From Auriscalpium vulgare (taxonomy: Eukaryota; Basidiomycota; Agaricomycetes; Russulales; Auriscalpiaceae): 64,000 nt of DNA. The notes beneath the pieces were generated by a model. The model did no database searches. It was not told the DNA's origin and was given only the letters and a program-made list of their open reading frames with translations. Below, piece by piece: positions 53,921 to 64,000 of this stretch. The stretch's first letter is position 1. Every line of letters begins with the position of its first letter. The DNA is taken from assembly GCA_019915015.1 (NCBI GenBank), contig JAHBBC010000032.1, forward strand, positions 62,001 through 126,000. The letters are read 5' to 3'. Position numbers and translations under genes: made by a program.

Positions 53921-55320
53921 CGAAACGGCGGACATGGCGCTTCGAATGTACGATCATCAGACTTACGGTTTCCGGCGCAATCAATTTCGGTGGTTCAATT
54001 AGGAGGCATCGCCTCGACTCGTCATTTGATGTACGATACTCTGAGTAGTATGAGGCTCTGTCTTCCTCCACGCTGGTGACGACTGGTGACGGTGGGGACG
54101 CTTGTGAGCCTGTGAACGTCCTGCCTGCGCTGTGTGCTTTCCCACTGCCACGCTAGCCGGGCATTCTGCTCCGAACAGGCAATGCCCGACACCGTCGTGG
54201 GCGCAGGACGTCGGTGTAGTCGCTGGACCACTGCACAAGGAGCTTATAGAAGATCCACCCGACGCGCTTCCCAGGAGAATGAATTTTCATCACAGCTGTC
54301 TGCAGCCCGCTGCACCCTTCTCTTGCGCTTGCTCCAGCTGCCCGCACCCCATATCTTACCACGAAGCTTGAACTTTTCGACCTCCAAAGGACGGCGACAT
54401 GTTGATCCCAAAACCTTCGGAATCTGTCTCTCGCCGACTGTTACCCGCGGTGGACGATGCTGCGAATGTTCGCCGGTTGGGATACAAGGTAATACATTCA
54501 AACAGGTAGAGATCTTTCATGAAGGAAAATTGGCGACCATATTGATTTGAACCATGGCTAGACATGCGTTCGGGCACTAGCAGGAAACACGGTGCACATC
54601 GCGGGAAGAACAGATTGTAAGACTTTACGATTCCCTGAGTTTACGAAGTTGAATCGTTTACTAGGGTGTTTTTCGGGGTCGTGCCTGCATCTATTCGGTC
54701 ATGGTCGCCGGGTGCCGGTTTGATCCCCGGTTTGATTGCCGTTGCCTTTTCGGATTTGCTTATTGACTATCTTATAATCTATCACACTTGGTTCATTCAT
54801 CCTGACTTCCACCAGCACCAGCACAAGTCCCGTCCCTTGTCTATGCTCTGTTCAGCACCTACAGCAATTATTATCTATGGATAGACTGGTGACCAGCTGC
54901 AAAATCGCAGCGACGAGCGAGCTGATGGGAAGTTTTCTGTGACACACCTTCGGCGTCTTCCGGTGGCTACGCCCGGCCCGCTCGTTCGGCCCCCTGCCGA
55001 TGCCTTGCCAACAGGCTCGCGCGTCCCCTTCGAGTTGTCCCTCTCGCCCACGACTCGCGTCCACGTCGCTCCACATCCCATCTCCTCGACGTCTCGCGCA
55101 CCTGCCATTAAGTCCCAGCGCATCACCATGCACTGCTGCAGTCTGCGCGCCGTCGACCAAGCATTCTGCGGCACAGCCATGATTGGCGCCCTGCGCACCG
55201 TCGGGGGTGGGCGCGACAAACCAGCGGGCTGCGGGACACCCTCCTGCACCTGCTTGGGTCGGATTTGGTGCGTCATATTAGTGCGCAGTTGGCTGTGCAA
55301 TCAAGCTTACGCTGCTCTAG
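53921..55320. other. 1.4-kb intergenic region downstream of F5
   Basis: No gene recognised. Frames around 54134-54550 and 54666-54884 show no family motif. This marks the transition from the F cluster to degraded sequence. Confidence 0.45.
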
Positions 55321-55329
55321 CCTAGCCTT

Positions 55330-56240
55330 GCTGGACGCAGACAACGGGTCCGACCCGCTCGTCGACGCGTCCACTCTCGCCGCGCATCTGCGCTTCGTCT
55401 TCCACCCGACGCTCCAGCACTCGATACCCCTGCGCCTCCTTCCCCCGCAGCACGCGCACCTCGCTAGCCTCCCCACCTGCGCTCACCGAGCTCACAAACC
55501 TTGCGCTGTTGGACGACGCGTCATGCATCTGCGCAATCAGCACAGCGCGCGCCCTGTCCTCCGCGGCCGACACCAGCACTGTGCGGGACGCGTGTCGGGA
55601 ATTCCACAGATCGTCCGTCACTGGCGAGCGGTACACAGACACCGTGTCCATTGCTGGCTTGACCGTACGTTCGCAGCTCTTTGCTTGCTGAGAGTCTATC
55701 TGACGCATTGTTTTCTGCTGTAGGCCACGGGTCAGACCCTCGGCTCCGCGAAGACCTTTTCTACGGGCTTCGATAGCTCCCAGTTCCCTGCGGATGGGCT
55801 GCTCGGCATGACGTTCCAGTCGCTCTCGGACTACAACACCAACCCGCTCTTCCAATCGCTCATCGCGGTGGGTATCGGCGGCGTCAACGACCAGCTGTAC
55901 TCCGGAGACTTCACCACCATCGACGTCTCCACGGCGGTCAGTATTTCGCCACGCGAATGTGATCGTGATGCTGATGCTTATGCGGTCGCTGCGCAGGTAC
56001 TGGCAGACGACCTTCGACAGCATCTCTGTCAACGGCCAGCAGGTCGTGGACAGCACCGCGGCCATCATCGACACCGGCACCACGCACTCCTCCACCGCCA
56101 TCGCGGCACTCTACGCGCAGATCAGCGCCGCCCAAGAGGATGACTCTCTCGGCACCTGCCTCTACAGCAGTGCGTATTCCCCTCGTATGTGCGCCGCATT
56201 GTCGGTGACGCCGCGTGCACAGTCCCGTGCTCGTTCAACA
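55330..56240 (+). pseudogene. aspartic protease (pepsin family A1, polyporopepsin-like) remnant
   Basis: Secreted acid proteases of this family have two Asp-Thr-Gly motifs. Here only the middle and C-terminal side is readable: YTDTVSIAGLTATGQTLGSA across an intron (55665-55723), FDSSQFPADGLLGMTFQSLS, NPLFQSLIAVGIGG, then YWQTTFDSISVNGQQ and the second catalytic motif AIIDTGTTHSSTAIAALYAQ. The first D-T-G-S motif and signal peptide are not found upstream. The junction after VSTA (about 55937-55998) does not keep the frame with any good acceptor. The C-terminal third is missing after 56170. I judge it a dead fragment. Confidence 0.65.
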
Positions 56241-56337
56241 CACATGAGGACCTGCGGGATGCGTCGGCGTGCGATGCGTGGCGCCGTGCGCGCGTTCGCT
56301 CGGGACATGGGGGTGAGTTCTTCGTTCGTCTTGTGGG

Positions 56338-57354
56338 ATGTATCTTCTGATCCCAAGTCGACTAGGGTATTTGTGGCTTGAGACGAGAGCCGACGAGCTC
56401 GACTTGCTCATCGTGAAGGCGCCGGCCCCCCGTCCCAACCTTGAGCTCATCTCGCAGCCCGAGATCGGCACGGACCCGGGCGGGTGGTTCGTCCACCGCG
56501 CGCAGTACATCCCGACGCACCTCACCCTCAGCGAGCGCAAGTTCCTGCGGCTGCTCGATGCGGCACTCCAGGTGTCCGAGTACCCAGACAAGATCGACAC
56601 CATCGGACTCGGGCTGAGCAAGGCGAAGCGCGTTGTGTACCAGATTCGCGAGCTGTGCGCGATTCTGTCGGGGCTTATGCTCGCGGCAGACTACAAGCAG
56701 GGCCAAGAGCTGTTCGCGGAGCGCGACGTCCACGGGAACGAGGAGTTCTATCAACGGATATTCGAGCTAGGGCGGCGCTACAAGATTACGAACCCGGACA
56801 AGATGCGTATTACATATGGGAAGCTCATATACCTGCTGCAGGTGCGTCTACATCGACAGTCTCGTGTGGGCCGACAATATTGACGCGCGCCGTAGGACAG
56901 TCAAACACCAGAAGTCAAGGACATCCTCGGTTTCCCTTGCGTCGCCCCCATCAACACCGTCTACACGCTCCTCTACGTGCACGGAGCGCTGGACATGCTG
57001 CACGACTCCCCGCTCATCATTGTCGCGACGCAAGAACTCACCTCGATCAACCGCGGCCAATGCGAGATCCAGCGCGACATCAAGGCGAAGGAGCGCGCGA
57101 TCGAGACGCTCTCTTCATGTTGGGTGTCGGTGGACCTGTCCAAGGACACGGTGCAGCAGGCGCTGTACATGCCACATCACTCGCACGCGCTGCTATTCCA
57201 CCCTTCCCTTACGCCAAGTCGCCAACGCGCGCCCTTCCGTACTCGCACCCACTTCCACACCACGTCACCCCCGCGCTCGTCATCCCTACCCTTCCGCCCT
57301 TCGTGCGCCTCGTTACCTACCGCCCAGCCCGGCGTGACAACCATCCAACATTGA
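56338..57354 (+). pseudogene. DUF2009 (UPF0652) protein gene, C-terminally truncated
   Basis: DUF2009 proteins are conserved in fungi and plants; their biochemical role is poorly known. Two exons (56338-56841, 56896-57354) read without a stop: YLWLETRADELDLLIVKAP, HLTLSERKFLRLLDAALQVS, KRVVYQIRELCAILSGLMLA, GRRYKITNPDKMRITYGKLI, then DSQTPEVKDILGFPCVAPIN, TVYTLLYVHGALDMLHDSPL and IQRDIKAKERAIETLS. After VDLSKDTVQQALY the family sequence stops abruptly and continues as unrelated His/Pro/Arg-rich residues. The conserved C-terminal half is therefore lost. It abuts the protease remnant and may use a chance start codon. A truncated transcript cannot be excluded. Confidence 0.7.
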
Positions 57355-58390
57355 CATTCCGCGCCCCCTAGCGTCTTCCCGGCCCCGACTCGCAGAGTGA
57401 CAGCTCCGCGGTAAGTTTAGCAGCTCGTCAGAGATTTGGCGCACGTCTCATGATCACCCCTCGCCCCCGTCAGCTTATCCTTCATTCACCCGCGGCGCTC
57501 GAAGACTCCGGCCTCCACCTTGGACGCCGCAGGCACGTTGCTCTTCATGTCTATCAACACGCACCTCGTCAACCCCGCACGATGACCTTGAGTCACCCCA
57601 CACACAGTGTCCGCACGCCGCACACCGTAATTGCCACTTGCGAGCACGATGCCCGACAAGTCATCCACCAGCCCCGCACGCCGCACCTGCACGCCGCGCC
57701 TCGCCCTCGTCGTCCGACGTGCCGCAAAGTGCCGCGGGCCTTCACTACCGCCCCTCGCTTGCCAGCCTGCGCATTCGCCAATGCACAGCGACGCCGCGTG
57801 AGGCGCGCTGGATGACAAGACGCGCCGCGCGCAGTGACTAGTGACTCCCAGTGTCAAAGGCCCGCGCGGTGGGATCTCCTGCGCTGAATGAGAAGACACG
57901 CCTGCGGCTGAGCAGACGGCGATCAGCAGCGACAAGCCGTGCACGCAGTTGTACTCACTTACTCGTCATGGTCGAGCACACGAGGTACGCGCGTCTATTT
58001 TCCCTTTTCGATCACTAACACTCACTTTGACGCTAAAGCCTGCCGCTCCGCTCACTTGTCGCCTTGACGTCGTCCGGCATCCTGCGTACTGGCACGGTGC
58101 AACCTCACCTTAGTTCAATGAACGTGGACAAGCCCGACCGCGCTGTCGTTGCACAAGTCCGGCCGCGCGTGCCTCAGAAATCCGCGTTGCAGGCAAGCCG
58201 CGCTGATCGACGTGATCACCCTCGTCCGCCCCTTGTACCGCGCCCGTGCGTACTCGCCCATGCGGTTCTGCGTTGGCGATGACTAGGCTGCACGGGTACG
58301 TCGTCATCGCGCCGACCCCTTTGTTACGATTTCACTAACGTCTTTGCTCTTAGCCACCTACTTCGAACTTGTCACAACTCCGCTGGACAA
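57355..58390. other. GC-rich degraded sequence
   Basis: No gene recognised. Long frames occur on both strands only because stop codons are rare in GC-rich DNA. Confidence 0.4.
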
Positions 58391-58399
58391 CGAGATTTC

Positions 58400-60170
58400 G
58401 CGACAATGAAGACCACTGGCACGCAAATACACGTCGGACGCCTTCGCAGGCCATGCAGCCACCCGACGGTGACTGCGCTCACGACTCGAAACCTCTGGAC
58501 GAGGCGCCCTACGACACTGTGCGACCTCCGCGCATCGTCGCGGCCATCTTTGCATCCCGCCATCTTTGCATCCTGCCAAGATACCACCGGACCGCTGGAT
58601 GCGTCGCGATGTGGCGATCGCCGTACAACTCCCATCACGCCGGACATGGAAGCTGGAGCGGGCGCGCTGCGCCTAGGTACGTCCGCTGTCAACTTTGTCT
58701 TCGATTTCTTTGGCTTACCTACCTCATCTCTTTCATAATATTCAGACGTGCGGGTGCCGCCCCTGGACGCGTCATCCGGCGCATGCTTACTCGTCTGCAC
58801 GACGTCAAGACGATCATGGTAGCGCACGACGCGCGGACAGGGGCCAAAGCCGAGCTTGCGACGTCGTCCCGCCGCACCAAAAGCACGCTGGACGCCCGCG
58901 CACGCTCAACTTAAGCGTGGTGGCCGTGCGCCACTTCAACGGACGCCGACGCGTTGTGCTGGCCGAGCGCCAACTCGTCATCCTCCCTGGACGAGGACCC
59001 TTCTCCTCGGCGCCGGCCCATTTTCTGGCAGCAGCGACGCCGCTGTTTTGGGGCCGTGGGATGTCCTAAAATCTCAAAAAATCACGACGTGGCGCATAAT
59101 CTCAAGGGCACCCAGGGCGCGGCATAGTCTGCGCACGACTGCGCTGGAGGAGTTTCCCAAGTGCGCGTCCATCCCGTGGACGCGCACGTCTGGACATCTT
59201 CAAGATTGCCGGGCGCGCACAAATACCCGGGACGCCTCGTGGTCCATGCAGCCACGCGACGGCGCTCACGGCTCAAAAGTACAGGACGACGCGGGCAACA
59301 CTGCGCGACGACGCGGGCAACACTGCGCGACGACCGCGTATCGACGCTGCGCGTAGGTACGTACCTCGTCGCGTTGTGTATAATTGATTGGACTCACCTA
59401 CTTGATCTTTAGATGATGTGCTCCCGCCGCTGGCCACGTCATCCGCCTGACGCCGGCCGCCGCCAACACTCAACTTCAAGGCTCACGCACCCACCAGCGC
59501 GGCAGCGCCTGCGGCCTTCCTGGCCGAGGCACCAACTCCTTGACGCACCTGGACGACACGCACGACCGCGCCAAGACGTGCTCACCGCGAACGCGGGCAT
59601 CAAGATGGCCTTCGCCAAGCAGCTGCCTGGACGACACGCGCGGACGCACGTCGGTCGCATTCAAGAACGTCGTCGGGCTGGACGTGGCGCATGCGGCATG
59701 GACGTGGACGTGGCGCATAATACGCGGGGCGCCCGCGCAGGGCCTGCGGCCTTCCTGGACGACCCCAGCGCCTCGACGCATCTGGACGAGTCTGCGGACC
59801 GCCATGGACATGGCTCTTGCGGCGACACCCACGGACGCGCGCAGCTCGAACAGCCGCGCTCACGACGTAGCTCACGCACATCGCTGGCCAGGGGCTGGAC
59901 GAGGCTGCTCGCCGTGGGCGAGGCGGTCAACTTACACGACGTCGAGACGACCACGGTACCAGGCACCACGTCATCGCCGGACGCGGAGCAGGGGCGGACG
60001 CCGCCCCTGCAGCTCCTCTGGACGTCGGCGCGTTGACGCGCCTCGAAGTCCTCAAGATCGACGGGCGCGCACGACCACGGTGGACGCCTCGCAGGCCGTG
60101 CAGTTACCCAGCAACGGCGCTTCTCGAAACCCTTGGACGGGGCGCGCACGGATCGACCCACCCTCATCCT
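58400..60170 (+). repeat. diverged tandem repeats, about 0.7-0.85 kb spacing, three recognisable copies
   Basis: Similar segments recur: a ca(t/g)gcagccac.cgacgg...gctcacg segment near 58451 and 59246 with a weaker copy near 60087, and a cgctgcgc.taggtacgt segment near 58670 and 59348, each followed 60-100 bp later by a cacgtcatccg or gcgtcatccg segment. tggacg hexamers are scattered throughout. Copies have many changes, so the duplication is old. Each unit contains an intron-like gtacgt...ag, suggesting copies of a decayed gene exon rather than a simple satellite. Confidence 0.5.
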
Positions 60171-61642
60171 CAATACACTGCGGGTCTTGTTCAGCAGCTA
60201 TTTGCTTGCAGTGTGTCTAACCAAGCGCCACCTGTGAATAGCTGCTCAGCAGTAAATGCTACTTCTTCGTATAGACTTGCAGAGTACATACATATAAAAT
60301 AAGTACAACAAATTCTGCAAAATCATAGCAATGACCAGTGTTTGAGGTCTCCCGCTTGAACGCGTCCGAGTCTCCGGCGCGGACCAAGCAGTGACTAGTG
60401 ACTGCTCCTTGTGTGCAGCTTCCTGGCCGTGAACGAGAAGGCCGTAAGCACCCAGTGGCAGGTGTCCCTCATTGTGCGCAACAGGTTAAATCTTCTCTTG
60501 GTGCCTACTATTCAGTCGGAATCGTACTGCCATGCTCAGCGATGGCTCTCTAAAAGCTAGTGAAATTCTTGCAGAACGAGGGTACGACAGGAAGGTAAAG
60601 ATCCAGTGAGAGGAAGATGTGGTCGGACGGAGGTCGAGCTGTCGCCGTCTTCTTGAAAGTCAATTTGCAGCTCCGCTTCAGAGCGGCCCGCCGCCGGATC
60701 AACGAGCCTACGTTTGGCGGAAACAATGACTTCGAGGTTCTTGCTGCTCAACTCAAACATTCCTTAGCTTTAGCGCAGCGTTTCAGAACGCAAAGTCTAG
60801 CAGGTGCTGGATGTTCGTTCGTTACTAAGCAAAGTTCTCCACATGTACCATGCTGATTAACTGCTCGTCTAGCACACCTTGCCCGGATGCCACCCCACCT
60901 TCCATTCCCTCCGAACTAGGAAAACATTCTGTGCTTACGGATGGGCAATCGACGACAAGCTTTTCGCTCAGTACGACGAGAAACACCCCGATGAGGCGAC
61001 GCTCACTGGCCCTGTACCGCGGCGCTCCCGCCGCCAGTACATCGCGACCCACATCGCCCGGAACCCGGGATTCAGTTGGTGGGCGACTTTGCTGCCGACT
61101 ACCATGTCCGACTCCCATGGGTAGCCCGTGGCGATGTTGGCTCTCGTGACCAACCAAGCATATGGGACGGACTCATGCCAGTCCTGCCCGCCGGATGCGC
61201 AGCCACAGTAGTTTGCGGCGCACTCTTCGATGCTCGATGTTTAGGTGATAGTGCCATCGCTGTTTTCATCGGATCGTGTTCCACTGTCCACTGTCGCGTT
61301 CATGCAGAGTCTCGATTGCTGTACAAGACATTGCAGAATCAACCTCACAGAACTCGTTTAGCACTCGTTGACCGACGAACGAGGCTTAGTGGTATGAGAG
61401 ACTACGTTTTACTCCGGCTTGCTCGTGTTGGCGTGTGGAAGAGAGAAGAACTATCCAATTCTGTCCAAGGTGTATAGAAGCCAACCGTATGGCGTTTGAT
61501 GTAGCGGCGGACGCGGAAACGCGACCAAACACGCAGAATTATCCGTGTATGTAAAGTAGGACGAAGATCAAAGTCCGGTTTGAAAGAACGCAGTAAGCAA
61601 GCGAGCGACATGAGCAAGAAAAGACAGATAGGGAAAGCACAC
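60171..61642. other. intergenic region downstream of the laccase
   Basis: No intact gene. A stretch near 60930-61125 (AIDDKLFAQYDEKHPDEATL, RRQYIATHIARNPGFSWW) has protein-like composition and could be a fragment of an unidentified gene, but I cannot place it. Confidence 0.35.
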
Positions 61643-64000
61643 TCAGTACGATGTGCCGTTGATGAATTTGTTGTATAGCGGGCACAGCTGCCTCCAAGCC
61701 TCTGGAAGCGTGTGAGCTTCGGAGCGCGCGATGAAGGACGCGAGCAGACACGTACCAGGCGTAGGATCCTGTGCCGGGATATCTGCAATGTCCTCCGCGA
61801 ACACCACGGCAAAGCCACTGAGAGTCGTCAATCTAACGAATGGATGAGAAGGATGGCGCAGACGCACGTGGTCAAGTGCCAATCGATGTGGCAGTGGAAG
61901 AACCACGGCCCCGGGTTGTCGGTGACGAAGCGGATCGTTACCTCGTCACCGGCAAGTCCTATGCTCACGACGTCTCGAATAATGGGGTTGTCGAAGTTGT
62001 ACGTAGAATTCCCAGCGCTGCGTAATACGTAGAAAGCATGCTAAATGCGTCTCGTAAGAACGTGAACACTGAATGCAGCGGCGTGACATACCCCGTGAAG
62101 ATGGACCGGGTGCTATGCGCGAGATGGTCGGAGTCAGTAAAGCCACAGCATCGGAGGAAAGATGCAACTCACGGGCCCCCCTATAGCTCCTCCAGGAATG
62201 ACGAGGTCAATTACCTTATTCCGAGGAAGGCCATAGTAGCTGCCTTGAGGCAAAAGCTGCTGTGCTGAAGACGCCCCGCTCAAAATCTGGAGGAGCGTGG
62301 GGACCGCAGCCGGCTCATAGACGACGTCATTGACGAGGAAACGTGCAAGTGTGGCATTCTACGATTGTGGGCGCACATATGAGCGTGTGATAATGCGGGA
62401 GGAATTATTGATGAGACACACAAAAGTGGGATTGAGGTTGATCGTGACGTCAGCGCCACCGGGTACAGGCTTTCCTGGCTAGAATAATCAAAAACATATT
62501 CAGCGGAATCCTCCAGGACTATAGGAAGTGCATACCACTGGGGACTTAGCAAGTGGCTGTACCAGGACGCATTACAATCAAATCAATCAGAGATCCTAAC
62601 ATGAGGAACGCACGTGGAGGTTAGTTTCGACGAGCGGTAGGCGGAGGGTACTAGTGGAGGTTGGATCGTTGGCAGGCGCTCCGCGATACCTGAGAATGGC
62701 GGAATTGAGGCCACCGTCGGTGGTCTGGTTGACAGCATTGGGCTGTGATCGGATCCCTGCAACGATTCAGCAAACAGGGAGCGGTCGGGAATTCACCGCA
62801 CTTACAGTAGTTTCCGACGGGCTGATTGGCATTCATCTGTGTGTGCGCTAATCAAGCCTGATGCTTCTTCTTTGGACGAGACACGACCGCTTACCACGAC
62901 AGAGTAGCGCTGTCCTAGAGTCCAACTTTCAGCCCTTGCGGAAAGGGAGCAAGGCGCGTACTTACCTGCGAAGATCTGGAGGTTGTCGACGACGAGAGGC
63001 TTCACATTAGTGCCATCCACCTCGATAATTGTGAGCTGGTGGCTGTCGATGGAAAAGTTGAACGACGGGTCGCAGGAGATCTGAACAAGACGGAACCGGT
63101 AGCTGAAGTGGACCGTCAGTAAGTCCACATTATGGCTTGAACCGAACACGCCGCTTACCGCATGCCTTTGACGACGTTCACAACAGACAGCGGAACGTCC
63201 GTGGGTCCGCCGATGTAGCGGCCCTTCCCGTTGATAAGACCGGTCGTGAAAGCTCTGAGATAGCGATGTCATCATGTCGCTGATCGCGTCTAGATGTGGT
63301 TTGACTAACGGGATCGGGGGAGCGTTGTGGGACAAGTAGTGATACCTAGTGACACACGGACATCAGCCGCCGACGCTGGGATAGCTCCAATAAGAAGTGA
63401 CCAACCAGTCGGCAAGTGTGATGATTGTGCTCTCTGTACAAGTAAAACGAAGTTGGCAAACAGACGGGTCATTAATCTTTGCTGTGAATGACGAACCATC
63501 GTCGACGTCGTATAGTGACTTTTGAGGATCATTTTGGTCGTACACCACAAGAGGACCTCTCAATCCGTCGCAGTATTGGTTGGAGTAGTGACTAAGAGTA
63601 CAACATCAGAATAAAGCGCGACCACGCGTCCTATTGCTTACCTGTGGTACCAGAACGTGCCCTACATAAACGACCAGTCAGCTAAAATAGAGCTGGCGCT
63701 GGTAGATGCCGGGTACGCACCGCCTGGTTCCCAACGTTGAAGTCATAGAGGAAAGAGTGCTTAGGGATGATTGGGCACTGGTTCACGAAAGCACCGCCAT
63801 CTGCGTAATTGGTGGTCTTTTGGAAAAGCCCGTGCCAATGCTAGTATTTGGGTACCGCTGATCAACAGCAGAATTCAAGAAGCGTAAACATCAGGACGTA
63901 CGATTGACGTGGGCAAGTCCAATGAGTCGTCAGTCAGCTGGTCCTCGACATTGATCTTGATGTTGCCTCCCTGAGCGCACGTACGCAAAATAAGAACCTG
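61643..64000 (-). CDS. laccase (multicopper oxidase), 5' end beyond the window
   Basis: Secreted blue copper enzyme oxidising phenols with O2; in wood-decay fungi it acts on lignin and pigments. The minus strand enters with [20 protein letters not shown], then [20 protein letters not shown] and [19 protein letters not shown] (copper signatures L1 and L2). [40 protein letters not shown] and [20 protein letters not shown] follow. After an intron comes HPVHLHG joined to [19 protein letters not shown] (L3 region). [18 protein letters not shown] carries the His-Cys-His of L4, and the end is [22 protein letters not shown]. There are a dozen or more short introns. The signal peptide and first 60 or so residues are missing. 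All copper ligands visible here are intact. Phe of the usual HPFHLHGH is Val. Confidence 0.93.

Noticed and set aside
1..64000. tRNA, rRNA or CRISPR features
   Set aside because: I saw no T-loop/acceptor pattern, rRNA core or spaced direct repeats; small tRNAs with introns could be missed by eye.

Overview
The window is nuclear DNA from a filamentous basidiomycete, most likely a wood-decay agaricomycete of the polypore type. The reasons are short (about 45-65 nt) GT-AG introns in almost every gene, a fungal FunK1-type kinase, a laccase, and remnants of a polyporopepsin-like aspartic protease and of a DUF2009 (UPF0652) protein. The exact genus cannot be read from the sequence.

Layout. (1) 1-9089 is a housekeeping stretch: the 3' part of a DHTKD1-type 2-oxoadipate dehydrogenase E1 gene, myo-inositol oxygenase, and a head-to-head pair of ribosomal protein genes (eS6 and uS15/S13). 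(2) 9862-19192 is a tandem array of four paralogous genes (here T1-T4). Each has three exons and encodes a Gly-rich N-terminus, a conserved Y-G-x-G-Y-P core, a glycosylation-rich domain and a C-terminal hydrophobic segment; the tails after that segment differ. T2 and T3 also share duplicated upstream DNA. (3) 19413-31402 holds an acylaminoacyl-peptidase-like S9 protease, the cohesin ATPase SMC1 and a large, mostly disordered protein that I do not recognise.

(4) 33329-53920 is the most unusual part. Five paralogous genes (here F1-F5) encode small, low-complexity, basic, probably nuclear proteins. All end in the same C-terminal tail, consensus RKSKMNMSxVPPGTxFLR-stop. They are interspersed with a FunK1 kinase, which is head-to-head with F2, and a kelch/MYND-finger protein. 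F3 has an in-frame TAG where F2 has CAG. I know of no named family for this tail. Between F1 and the kinase lies an LTR retrotransposon insertion: a gag-like, pol-less element with 1,333-bp LTRs, followed by an inverted solo LTR next to a protein tyrosine phosphatase remnant.

(5) 55.3-60.2 kb is a gene graveyard: an aspartic protease fragment, a C-terminally truncated DUF2009 gene and diverged tandem repeats. (6) 61643-64000 is a laccase on the minus strand whose 5' end lies beyond the window.

Gene models were made by eye from reading frames, splice consensus and family knowledge. No searches were run, so family names rest on motif recognition and exon junctions need RNA evidence.
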